DNA of 64,000 bases. Source: Rotaria sp. Silwood1. Lineage: Eukaryota > Rotifera > Eurotatoria > Philodinida > Philodinidae. Location of the stretch: contig CAJNOP010000353.1 of the NCBI GenBank assembly GCA_905250075.1, forward strand, positions 62,001 through 126,000, given 5' to 3'. Numbering within the stretch: the first letter of the stretch is position 1; each line of letters opens with the position of its first letter. The notes below the pieces were generated by a model. It saw only the letters and a program-made list of their open reading frames with translations, had not been told where the DNA came from and did not search any database. Shown here in pieces: positions 11,750 through 22,220 of the stretch. The translations under genes were made by a program, and so were the position numbers.

Positions 11750-12499
11750 TCACGCTAGAGAAGATGTCAATATAGAAACACGAGCAGGATAACACATGGT
11801 GTTACGCAGCCTGTCCACAAAAGTGCCGAGCAGCTTCGCACGATCAGGTGTGCTACTAGGGGTCATCATGATTTCGGAATGGCGCGTCAGTACAGCCTTC
11901 CATCCCAATTGTAGATAATCAATGAGATTCATAGGATCGTAATGTTTGTCGACAATTGTTTTCATCCACTTGCATAATAATGGCGGAGATTCGAGGGTGC
12001 GATATAGCGTGTAGTCTAATTGTTCTAATAGGTTAACCGCCCATTCGATAGGCGGTACAGGTAGCCCTGATATGCTAGGTAGAGATGCAAATAATGATGG
12101 TAGCGGCAATAATATTTTGCTTTGCAGAGTAAATAGTGAGGATACGGTGGAGGTTTCAGGCATCTCAGCGTTAAGATACTGTTCCAGTGTAAAGTCAAGC
12201 TCTTCGAAAAGATACCTGTTGATATTTTGAAATAAAATCATGTGAATATCATCATGGCTGCTCTCCAGCTCAGGACAATCAGGTGCGGCAAGCGTAGCTT
12301 CAGTGTCAAATAATGTTATCAGACGCTGTTGGATCTTGGAAAGAGAAGCTACAGGCAGCTTAGCATAATCAGCGGCTCGTTTATGAAAAATGTAGAATGC
12401 AGCTAGTGTGACACACACCTTGCTCTCCCGCTGTGGATCAGGATGAAGAACAAAGTGCTCTTGCATGAGACTGCAAACTGCCTGAAAATTGGCATCCAT
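11750..12499 (-). CDS. Hypothetical protein, 249 residues, intronless
   Basis: One open frame of 249 codons starts at ATG 12499 (MDANFQAVCSLMQEHF) and ends at 11750. I do not recognise a family. The protein looks soluble and mostly helical, with many Leu and Ala, a proline-rich patch (LPVPPIEWAVNLLEQ) around residue 150, and no signal peptide or membrane helix. Its base composition is clearly less AT-rich than its surroundings, and it lacks the short introns seen in neighbouring genes. That could mean a recently acquired gene, a retro-copy, or part of a mobile element. A telomere-like hairpin lies just past the stop. The unbroken length makes it very likely to be a genuine coding sequence, but its role is unknown. 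Confidence 0.75.
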   Translation of the reverse strand: MDANFQAVCSLMQEHFVLHPDPQRESKVCVTLAAFYIFHKRAADYAKLPVASLSKIQQRLITLFDTEATLAAPDCPELESSHDDIHMILFQNINRYLFEELDFTLEQYLNAEMPETSTVSSLFTLQSKILLPLPSLFASLPSISGLPVPPIEWAVNLLEQLDYTLYRTLESPPLLCKWMKTIVDKHYDPMNLIDYLQLGWKAVLTRHSEIMMTPSSTPDRAKLLGTFVDRLRNTMCYPARVSILTSSLA

Positions 12500-12659
12500 C
12501 TAGAAAGCATTATGTTTTACGGAATGAGAGAAAAACTCTGTGCGATGCTCGAGAACTTTTCGAGTGTCCTACGCTGCAGAAATAAAAGATTCCAGAAATA
12601 CTTAACGAGGAATCACACTAAACCAACTTTGAAGCAGAATCGAGAGTTTTAACCTATCT

Positions 12660-13765
12660 GCTAACTCGATAGTTTCGAGAACTCTTAATATGATCTTCAT
12701 GGAAACATAGGTTTTTTTCGGCATACTCTTTCATCACTTTAGAATTTAATTCAACTTTAGATTTAGAGTTCCATTCTAAATTGCGGAAAAAGTAATGTAA
12801 TCTGTAACGCAATGAGAATGTAGCATAAAAAAGACAGTTTTCGTTGATAGTCGACGGATAAAGCTTCTTTTTCTTTCAGCGCTTCGGTTTTAAACAGATC
12901 TGGTAATTAAAACAAGTTGACCGCAAGCAAGTTTCATCAGCGTTATATTGTATCCGAGCTATCAATGTGGCAATGAAAATCCGTTAAACAGTTTAAAGAG
13001 TCGCTTTGATATTCGCGGGTAAACCTCATGCTCCGAAAGCCTGCGAATGATTTTGCTAATTGGATCATGTGCTACTGAAAAATTTGAAGTTTCGCACTAT
13101 GTTTACCATTCACTACGAATTTATAAAATAAAAATTTTTGATCTCAAAACGTTTTTCTTCGAACGCTTTTACCCATTGCTTTTCTTCCATTACATGGGTT
13201 TTCTGAGTCATGAATGATAAGACAATTATTACCTGAAAATAGTAATGCAAGTATATATATCGTGCATCACATTCGACAGTTTATTTATGAAAAAGAGTAG
13301 AGGAGGGCGAACAACGTAAAAGCAAAGAAACGAACTCGTACTTTCTCCTGCATAACATGTGACAACTTCTTCTCTCTTCCATTCTACCTTAGACAACACA
13401 ACATCAGGTGAGTAAGCATCAAGCGAGAGCCTGTGTTTTTTTATGCTATCGAGTCAATGTGCATACGACCAATCGACGCTTTGATGTTTATATTCTTCCA
13501 GTTCTGTTACTAATTTGCATGTCTTCCTCTGTGCACAATACACAAACAAAAAAAATACATCGCTTTCTTGGCATGTGACCGCTTGGCGAAAGACTTGGTC
13601 CGACTAGATTTCACATAAAGCGGTTTTTTATGGGGTGACAGTAGAGCTCGTCACACATTTCTTCTTGCCCTATCCGACAATCATCGGCTTACTCTCATTG
13701 AAATTGGTGTAGCTAAATATAGTAGCAAGAGTATGACGCTGAATAAAGTTCAACTGAACGATCTA
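12660..13765. other. No gene recognised
   Basis: AT-rich sequence upstream of the minus-strand ORF at 11750-12499; it may hold that gene's promoter. I see no exon chain, RNA gene or repeat here. Confidence 0.4.
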
Positions 13766-13813
13766 GGGTGTGGGTGTGGGTGTGGGTATTAGTATTGTCT
13801 TCACCCACACCCT
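13766..13813. repeat. Telomere-like hairpin H3 (compact, near-perfect)
   Basis: GGGTGTGGGTGTGGGTGTGG, then the spacer GTATTAGTATTGTCTTCA, then CCCACACCCT. The spacer is the reverse complement of the spacer of H4 150 bp away and is similar to those of H8 and H14. Confidence 0.9.
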
Positions 13814-13913
13814 CTAATTAACTAAGAGATAGCCAATCAAAGTTTGCTAGGTTTTTCTGTTGGGATGTACTTTACAGAGTGGCCAACGATGTCACAACAA
13901 TGAACATGGTTTA

Positions 13914-13990
13914 GGGTGTGAGTGTGGACGTGGATGAAGACAATACTAATACCCACACAAATACTCTCCACACTCACACTCACACTCCAC
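13914..13990. repeat. Telomere-like hairpin H4
   Basis: GGGTGTGAGTGTGGACGTGG, then TGAAGACAATACTAATAC, then CCACAC-type repeats to 13990. The spacer is the H3 spacer in the opposite orientation. A 61-codon ORF over this site is a by-product. Confidence 0.88.
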
Positions 13991-14099
13991 TTTTAGGTTT
14001 TTTTTGTTGCACCAATAGGAAAAGTCAAACAGCCAATAACAAATCAATGACAGAAGTCAAGGGATGGCGGAAACTAATGTCATCTTTTAGAGTAAATGT

Positions 14100-15036
14100 G
14101 TGACATCTAATGGCGTAGGTAGGATTTTGACAACAACGGCCTCGAATACATGTATGAATTGATGGCAGAATTTAGCAGGTGTAACTTCAATCGGTGCGAC
14201 AGGGCTCAGTCTATTCTTCTTGGTTGCACGGTACTATTTACTTTTTTTTCTAAAGCACAACGTTTGTTCATATACATGTATCATATGTGGGTATATACGT
14301 ATAAAACAGTCTTTTTCTCTCAGTCAGCAACTTCTTTCATTGATTTTAGTTCTTTAACTCAAAAAAATTCTCTCAGAACTGATAGTTCTTGAATACCTGG
14401 AAAAGCTATGTACTTGATCTTATTTTGATAGCCTATTCGAATGTATAAAAAACTTGGGATCTGCAGGACTAGAATTGCTCTTTACCCGGCTAGAGCTGGA
14501 ACAAGTTTTTGCAAGACTAAGCTTAATTATTTATGACTATTTATCTATTTTCAACAAATGACAGAAAATGTATGAATAAAGGAATCTTTCATTCTCTATC
14601 AAATAAAATTCATCTATATTGTGTTGTACCTACTCAAAAACTAATACAAATCATTAGAAAGTTCTCATTTTGAAAGAGACAACTCAGATTCAGTATGTAA
14701 AACCTAAACGTTGATAAAAAAATGGCAGGAACTACTTTATCGTTTCCTCGTTGTGAGGCAATACAAAAAAACGATTTATGGGCTCATAATTCTGAAAAAA
14801 AGATACTTTCTTCATTGATGAGTGATTAGATTCGAAGATTCAAAACAGAAGTATCTGTGATTTTGATGTCATTAGAAAATATACTAACAATTTATTAGTA
14901 TCGATCAATAAGTCTATTGTTTAAGGAAAAACCCTAGGCGAACATCTTGTTGTATGCGCATGAGGTACTTAAGCTTCTGAAACAAGAATGTCATGTGCTA
15001 TGGACAAACCTTGACGCAAGACTGGAAATCTCGTTT
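14100..15036. other. No gene recognised
   Basis: Only short open frames without motifs, such as 14150-14392 on the plus strand. Confidence 0.4.
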
Positions 15037-15160
15037 TGGGTGTGGATGTGGTGTAGACTATGGGAGTGTAGGGATGTAGAGAGCGTGAGCTATAGATAGT
15101 ATGTGGATGTGGATATAGTACTTTCTAACACTCACACCCCACATCCACATTCACACCCTC
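15037..15160. repeat. Telomere-like hairpin H5 (degenerate)
   Basis: The G-rich arm GGGTGTGGATGTGGTGTAG is extended by diverged GTGTAGGGATGTAG units. After a spacer, the C-rich arm ends CACTCACACCCCACATCC and CACACCCTC at 15160. Confidence 0.75.
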
Positions 15161-15933
15161 GAAACTGATTGAAACTTGTGAAAAACTATAGCTTTGTTTA
15201 TCCTGACCACTTAGATACTAAATTATCTCATGTTCTTGAAATCATGCAAATTATATGACGGTGAAGATCTACAGTATATCATATTTCTACGGGTTATGTT
15301 TTACTCGTTTACGTAAAGACCTGATCACTAGTGTGATGTTACTCATCAATTATTTGTTTGGAGAAGAAATAACCTTGAAAGATAACAATACCTATTCTTA
15401 TTATTTGACATGTTTCAAGTTTTTTTTTGAATATCTTTCATTAAGAAAAATTTTCGGGTCGAAATAATCGTTCGTATAAAAAGAACTGCATTTAATTTTT
15501 TTACAGTCTTTGAATTTGTTTTCATTTACTAATATTATACAGACTTTTTAATAATCTATTTTCATGTTTCAAATCGAGTAAAAAAATATTGATTAATGTT
15601 GAGATAAATATTTTAGTGTTGAAAATGCGCAAACATTTGTCTGAGGAGAAAAATGTATAGAATTGTAGTTATTATAAGTCTGTTATAACCCGTTTTACTT
15701 CATCCTAAGTAAATGAATGACTGCTGTTGTTTTTAGTTCTTATATAATAGCGAAGTAGTTGAGAATTTTCGATGAATAGTTTGAGGTTAAATAACAGACA
15801 TTTGAAGAATATCTAATATTCACAATAAACAAAAGAGAGAACAATTACAATTTATTGATTATCAATATTTAATTTAATCAACAAAAAAATTAATTTCTCT
15901 GATGTATAGGTAAGCAATTAAAAAAATCGCAAT

Positions 15934-18118
15934 TTACAACGGAGTTTTTCGTTCAAGAAGATTTGGCATCGTTGAGCGTTTTATAACAAACCAAGATTGA
16001 TATCTAGTATTATGAGCAGATTGAAAATTTTCTATACATTGGCGAACAATATTATCTTTATCGACATTTCCTAATTCAACGACATGTAGATAGAAATTAA
16101 ATCGACGAAGTAATGGCAAATACGAACCAATTAATGATGCACACCAATCATAGTTCATGAGACAGTTTTTCATATTTGAACTGAAAATATGACGATACAT
16201 ACAAAGTTGTTCGAGATTGGGTACACATGAAAGATAAGTTTCAATAATACGATTATCCCAAGATTGAAAAAAATAATCATTCTTTAATATTAATCGTTTA
16301 ATATTTAAATGTGATTTGATTTCAGAAGATATTTCAGTCTCGACAAATGTAATAAATTTAAAAGAATATAAATTTGGACATGATGATAGAATGGCTTTAT
16401 AAGCCAATAAATTGATAAGTCCGACTTTTAAAACACGTAATGATGGCATTTGCATCCATTGTTGTGTTCTTTTTATGATTGTTTTATTCGATAAAAAGCA
16501 AGATTGTAAATGAGAAGAATCATTCGAAAATATTTTGTTACATATATCAGGCAAATCAGTTGAAAGTGATAAATGCATATTTTGAATTGAAAGATGTTTT
16601 AAATAAGGTAAAATATGATTATCAAGTTGTTTGATCTGTTGGTATGTTGTATGCATTAACCCTTTCAGGCCCATGGCTCAGCCAATGGATGAAATTTCGT
16701 TGAGACTTTATATTTAATATAGGCAGTGTGTGTTGTGGATATTTTCATCAAAACTTTTTAAAAAATCTTTAAAGTCATTTTCGACCCATGCCCGTACCCC
16801 CCTACGGGGATGGCGAATAAGTATTTTGGTCGTCCCCCTGGGAGGGTATGGGCTTAGGTCAAAATTTGATCGAGAGCTGTTACAAAATCAACCTTGGAAT
16901 ACCACTAGGAGTCACTCCTAGCTTGATTTCCACACGGAAAACCGAAATTTTTTTGGGGACTACAAAAGGGCATTGTTAGCCCTTCTCCTTTTTAGAATAG
17001 CGGTGGTGTTCCAAAAATCAATCAGGCTTACTACTTGAGTGACGTCATTAGGGTTATAACTCTTATATAGATGTATGCACCGAAGTCTCTTCTATGTCAT
17101 AACGAAAACCGCACTTCGATATTGTTTTGCGTTCTCGAGTTATTCGAAATTTATCAAGTTTGAAAAAAGTGTGCCTTATAGGTCCCGCTGGTACTTAAAG
17201 GGTTAACTATTAATCATTTTTATCACATGAATGAATTTAGTATAGTTATAGTTTTAATACTGATGTGTACACCGAAACCTTCTGTATGCAATAAAGAAAG
17301 CTACATCTGAATATCTAATGGAATTCGCGAGTTATTTAAAAATTACAAAACTTGAAAAAACCGTATCGTATTTGGCACGGTGGGCCTGAAAGGGTTAAAA
17401 CGTAGAGTTATAAAATAAACTTTGACAGGTCAACGATGATAAGCGTTAAAAACTAAAATAGATGTCGCACATTTCCGTGTGGTCTATGATATAGATTATG
17501 GCCATTGGTCACTTAGCATACTCATTCTGTTCTACTACATTTATCTGTTACATGATTGGTACACAATTCAATTGCTTAGAACTATTTTCAGCATTCTACT
17601 GAAAAACTCGAAAATAGTCTAAAATATGATATGATGACTTCCGAATATTGATCATGTTTATCCCATGAATGAGTTTATTATAGTCATAATTTGAATATAG
17701 GTGTATGCACTAAAGCCTTCTTTATATAATAGAGAAAACCGCTTCTTAATATCTTTTTGCATTCCCGAGTTATTTAAAAATTACGGAACGTGAAAAAACC
17801 GTACAATATTTTGTACGGTGGGCCGGAAAGGGTTAAAAAAAGACAATGAATATTTGTAAAACAAGTGAAATCAATATTGATTTTATCTTGAATTATTAGA
17901 TTATGAATATAAGAAATAAATGCATTATCATTCTCATTTTTAGTATAATTATACTTTGAAATTGTAAGAGTAAGATGATTGAGAGATCGAAGAAGATTAT
18001 TGAAACGCGTATTCAAATTGAAAAATCCTCGAAAGAGATCTCGAACATCAAAATATTGAAATAAAACGATAAGAATTTCATTGGGTAAGAATTCTAATTC
18101 AGGCGATTTGTTGTTCAT
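15934..18118 (-). pseudogene. F-box / LRR-like gene split by a transposon
   Basis: The N-terminal part (18118 down to 17837) begins MNNKSPELEF and carries an F-box, LPNEILIVLFQYFDVRDLF (about residues 12-55), the domain that links substrate receptors to Skp1 in SCF ubiquitin ligases. The C-terminal part (16655 down to 15934) is LRR-like (CPNLYSFKFI, LPLLRRFNFYLH). Between them lies a TTAA-flanked insertion. Removing it with one TTAA reads straight through in the same frame (...NIHCLFL then MHTTYQQIKQ...), giving about 337 residues with no other lesion. The insertion adds codons of its own and soon a stop, so this copy should give only a short F-box fragment unless the element excises. The target protein of such F-box receptors is unknown. 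Confidence 0.85.
16656..17836. mobile_element. piggyBac-like (TTAA) non-autonomous insertion, composite
   Basis: TTAA at 16656-16659 is followed by CCCTTTCAGGCCCA. At the other end GGGCCGGAAAGGG precedes TTAA 17833-17836. TTAA target duplication and CCCTTT-type ends are typical of piggyBac-like elements. Two more right-hand ends with their own TTAA lie inside, at 17203-17206 and 17395-17398. The ~190 bp before each of the three ends are homologous (ATGCACCGAAG/CACTAAAG, CGAGTTATT, GAAAAAACCGTA). Only one left end is seen. It looks like nested or tandem insertion of related MITEs. No transposase is encoded. Confidence 0.85.
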
Positions 18119-18576
18119 AATTCTTACATGTATCTAGAAAAACAAACAAATAACAATTGTAACGAAATCAAGATGAAAATCTTTCATTAGTATTGATACG
18201 CATATTTTATTTAATGCAAACTTGCAAGCTGAAGAAATAGCGTTACCGTCACCCTCGATGTAGATGTTAACTACATTACTTCATCATTCGAATGGTGTCC
18301 ATCTTAAATCGGACACAAACTCATATAGGAAAGAAAGAGAAAGAGAGAATAGCATATGTCAAAGAAGAAACAACAATACACCAGAGAATAAGAATGGCAT
18401 CAGACGCAAATGAACAGGTAGGCATGATGATGCAGCGGCCACGATACTTACGAGCGGACAAAAGGTCAGATGCTGTGTCCGATGAGAACACTTCAATTCT
18501 TGACACAACAATATTTTATTTTAAAAATTAGCATACATGTATATTGATAAATCGATATTTACACCAATGCTTAATG

Positions 18577-18660
18577 AGGGTGTGGGTGTGGGTGGGTGTG
18601 GGTGGGTGTGGGTGTGGTATGATCTTTTCTTATGCCATACTCAGACCCACACCCACACCC
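18577..18660. repeat. Telomere-like hairpin H6
   Basis: GGGTGTGGGTGTGGGTGGGT and further repeats, a spacer GGTATGATCTTTTCTTATGC..., then ACCCACACCCACACCC. The arms are nearly pure telomere-like repeat. The spacer, reversed, reads CTGAGTATGGCATAAGAAAA, close to that of H1. Confidence 0.9.
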
Positions 18661-18664
18661 TTTT

Positions 18665-19400
18665 TTAACATTCTTTTAATATTATAATCACTCAAAGATA
18701 TCTTTTGTTTTTTCAAAGAAACTCTATTTTAATCAAGAATATGAAAACTCATTGGATGTCTGCTTATTTAAAATTTCAATATAGCTTTATTGGATCAACA
18801 AATAATTATTGAAGAAAACGATATTTATCTTTGTGAAGTAATAATGAATAATCAAAGTGTTTCTTTTCTAATCAATGACATTTGTTTATTTTAGTTTGAT
18901 AGAATCTCTGATAGATGATTGTCGCACATATGCTCAAAAAGCAACTTGAATCACGATGGGATTTATCATGAAAAATTATATGAAATCGATCAATTATTTG
19001 ATAAACTTAATGAAGGTTTAGAAGTTTACATACAATGACAATTGATGATAATAACAAAATAAAAAAGCTTTAAGAATACAACATTTTTGTCATCCATAAC
19101 AGAGACCGTCACAGAGCACTTTTTTCGCCCTGACTGTCCAGCAGAGCAAGCAGGGTATGACGAAAGAAGCTTGATTTGCCGTGTGCCGATCTCTAACCAA
19201 TAGTTCATTTTATAATTTTTGTGTTTTTCTTCAATTTTCTTAAAATTTAAAAAAAAGAACTTATTAAGAAGATGTAGAAATATTTTTTTTAAAACTTAAA
19301 ACTTTTATTAAAACAAGATGAAAGATTCAATCTTTCATTGAATCAGACTTGATAAACAGTAGTTGTTTGACGCTTATTAAAATTTATCGCTATGGTGTTT
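18665..19400. other. No gene recognised
   Basis: AT-rich. A short patch of higher GC at 19095-19200 has no recognisable product and does not fold into an obvious tRNA. Confidence 0.35.
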
Positions 19401-19419
19401 TGTGAAAAAAACCTTTTGG

Positions 19420-21004
19420 TCACCGTCGCCTACGAGTATTCATCAAATATCTATTTTCAGGTGTATAATAAGGTATTATTTTTCCAAGTACAAGTCTCAT
19501 TCCATCAATTAATCGACACCAATTTGATGTTAATGTACCCACATGTAAATCTGCATTAGCTTCAATGAATAAATCAGTAAGAAATTCTAATACAATCTTT
19601 CCACGTTGTTGCTTTGTCATACGGTTGAATGATGCAAAAATAACATTTCTTGTTGCTTTTACACTTAATAATTTATAATAACCTTGTTTTTGTTTGTTTA
19701 TTTGAATAAATTCATTAAATACTTGCTCATCTTCAGAATTTATATATACTCTTGTTATATTCGCTTGTCGTGCATCAAAATCAAATAAATCAAAATATTG
19801 TTTAAGTGTATACGCTTGACACATTTCTTTATATTTAACTTTATCTGATCGACGTACATAGACAGCAATATATGGATGATGAAGATCAATTAAAGGTGGT
19901 TGAAAATATTGAGCAATAGTATTTTGAACATGAGTTAATGTTTCAGATTTATATCGCATTAGATAAAATAATAACTGTGCACGATACCAATTAAAAGTTC
20001 GATTTTCGAATATAGGTGGATGAATAGGCTTAGGCCATTCACCCATATGAGCACTAATATTTATTGTTTGGTTACTATGAGGTCTAGATGGAATTGAACA
20101 ATTAGTGATGGGAAGAAAAACACAATCGGGAGTGCCTGCATTACAGTCTCCATAAAACTAAAATAAAATTAGTTATTAAAAATATTTTTTCTTCAAACAA
20201 AGAACTCGTTTTTTTTTGAACTATAGCTTAATAAAAATTTGGTGGGAATGTGCTATATACTAGCGAAAACTAAACTTGAAGATTCGAATAATCTCAAAAA
20301 ATCGTTATATAATGTAACCAAAAAGATAAACTAATGTCAAGATTGATTTCAATAGTATCAATTTGTCTCACCCAATATCCTGGTGTTTCGTATACAGCAA
20401 TTCTATTCTCCGCTAGAGCCATACCAAATGCCCATGCGATTTGATGAATAGTTGATCCAAAACCCGACCAAGCAAAATTTTGAATAATAGCAAATTTTCT
20501 ATTTGTACAATTCATTGGATGTTGATGTTCATAAAGCCATTTTTGTGCTTGTAGTGTATTTTCTATTGAATATTCATTCGTTGATGAATAATTACATGAA
20601 TCAATTTTATCTATTTTTGGTCCACCGATATATTCAACAATCTGACATGGTAAAAGACGTGCTAAACGAAAATAATTTTCATCGACAAAACGCATTGACC
20701 ATAGATGTGTTGAATTATATACAGGAGGAAACGAATGTATGATTTGTTGTTTTGATTGTATATCTAATGAGTATGAGCGATTTAATGGAATTCTTGCTTG
20801 ATGAAAACTTGGACCAAGAAGAAAACCAAATGCAAAACAAACAATAAGTACAACTATAGCAAATGTAATTTTAATAGGTTTTGCTGTCGATGTTTGATTA
20901 CTGTTCACACATGCCATAGTAGATGATGAATTGAATGTCGGTTTTATAAAAACAATGATTAACTCATTTTGTTTATTCAAGAATAATTTCCAGCGATATT
21001 TCAA
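19420..21004 (-). CDS. FUT8-like (GT23-type) fucosyltransferase, type II membrane protein
   Basis: Exon 1 runs 21004 (or the more likely ATG at 20917, MACVNSNQ) to 20372. Exon 2 runs 20157 to 19420. The intron, GTGAGA...TTTTAG, is phase 0 and joins ETPGYW to FYGDCN. Expected length is 427 or 456 residues. After a short cytoplasmic tail there is one membrane helix (ITFAIVVLIVCFAFGFLLG), then a lumenal domain. The segment WSGFGSTIHQIAWAFGMAL resembles the start of the FUT8 catalytic fold. YIAVYVRRSDKVKY matches the conserved H/Y-V-R-R-(T/S)-D-K-V donor-binding motif of alpha-1,6-fucosyltransferases; Tyr replaces the usual His before VRR. The expected site is the Golgi, with GDP-fucose as donor and glycoprotein N-glycans as acceptor. 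It lacks the C-terminal SH3 domain of FUT8, so the acceptor may differ. A GT23 assignment is likely but not certain. Confidence 0.8.
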
Positions 21005-22220
21005 GTAAAGCTTTTATTCGAATTCAAAATCATGTGAATGTCATGATCTGAAAAAAAAAGAACGTTAAATATTTGTAATGAATAGATGCAATTTTGAAAA
21101 AGATAAAATAAGTTTTAGATGAAGAAAAACATTGATATTAGTCTACTTTTTGTGACACACACGTAATTTTTGAAAGAAAAAAAATAAAGTATTATAGGAA
21201 TAGGTAAGTCTCCTCTTTCAGAATATATATGGTTTTTTTCGAAAAAGCCAAACTTTAATTAATTTAATAGAGAGATCGAAACCTTACTATCATTTTTTTC
21301 TAAGCAATGTCGCGGTTTTTTGAGGTTTTTCAGTATTGGTAGGACTCTGTCTTTCTATTTTAATTAGTATAGAATATTTGTTCTATGTTAGAAAGGTGAT
21401 AAAAATATAAAATAAAGACAGTTCAAGTTGACAAATTTGTTCACAGGATTTTTCTTACTTGATGAGAACGTACATTTATATATAAATACGTTTATAGAGT
21501 ATTAACTTAGTTGTATCTGAAATTCACATTTGAAAAAAGGCTTCTTTCTAACAGAAAACCATCTGTTCGTTAAGTCATGTCTCATAATAAAATGTCTCAC
21601 AGAAAATCGTATTTGAATAACAGAGTAATGTCTTATAAACCTATCAATACGCTATTTTTCATGCTGCAACAGTCTATACAATAAAACGTAGTAGTGCTTG
21701 TCATTTTTGTTTAAACCGAACATAAGACATACTAATTAGTATTCTGTACAAAGAATCGATGTTGTAATTTCATACGTCTTTCATATATAGACGCTAAAAT
21801 TCTAGTCAAGCGAAAAAGAAGGCATGATGAAAGAAGAAAACATATGTGTTCACTCTTATTTAATGTTAGACTTTTTCTACATATGCGTCTTTTTCTATTC
21901 TCTTGTATGATCACTAGATATCATAAACATTCAATAACTATCATTGTTGAAGAACTCTCTATTAGTTTTTGAGCGGACTCGAGTACGTTTTCTTAAAAAA
22001 GGGGGCGATATTTGTGTATCTTTCAAAAGAACTCTGGAGACCATTCTACAACGGTCCAGACCAAATCTTGCATAACTTTATAGTAATCATTGTGTATTTT
22101 AAAACCAATCAAATTCAACTTCGATATGGTCTACTTCTTGGGAGATTCAACCCGACGAAAGTGGTGAATTTCGGCACAATCATGATTTTGTAAAAGGGTT
22201 CGAGAGAGATAGGCACTATT
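21005..22220. other. No gene recognised
   Basis: Upstream region of the fucosyltransferase gene; AT-rich, probably including its promoter. The frame at 21969-22193 (plus) has no family signature. Confidence 0.4.

Noticed and set aside
13360-13410. Splice-donor-like CAG|GTGAGT after ACAACACAACAT
   Set aside because: No open exon or acceptor partner fits on either side.
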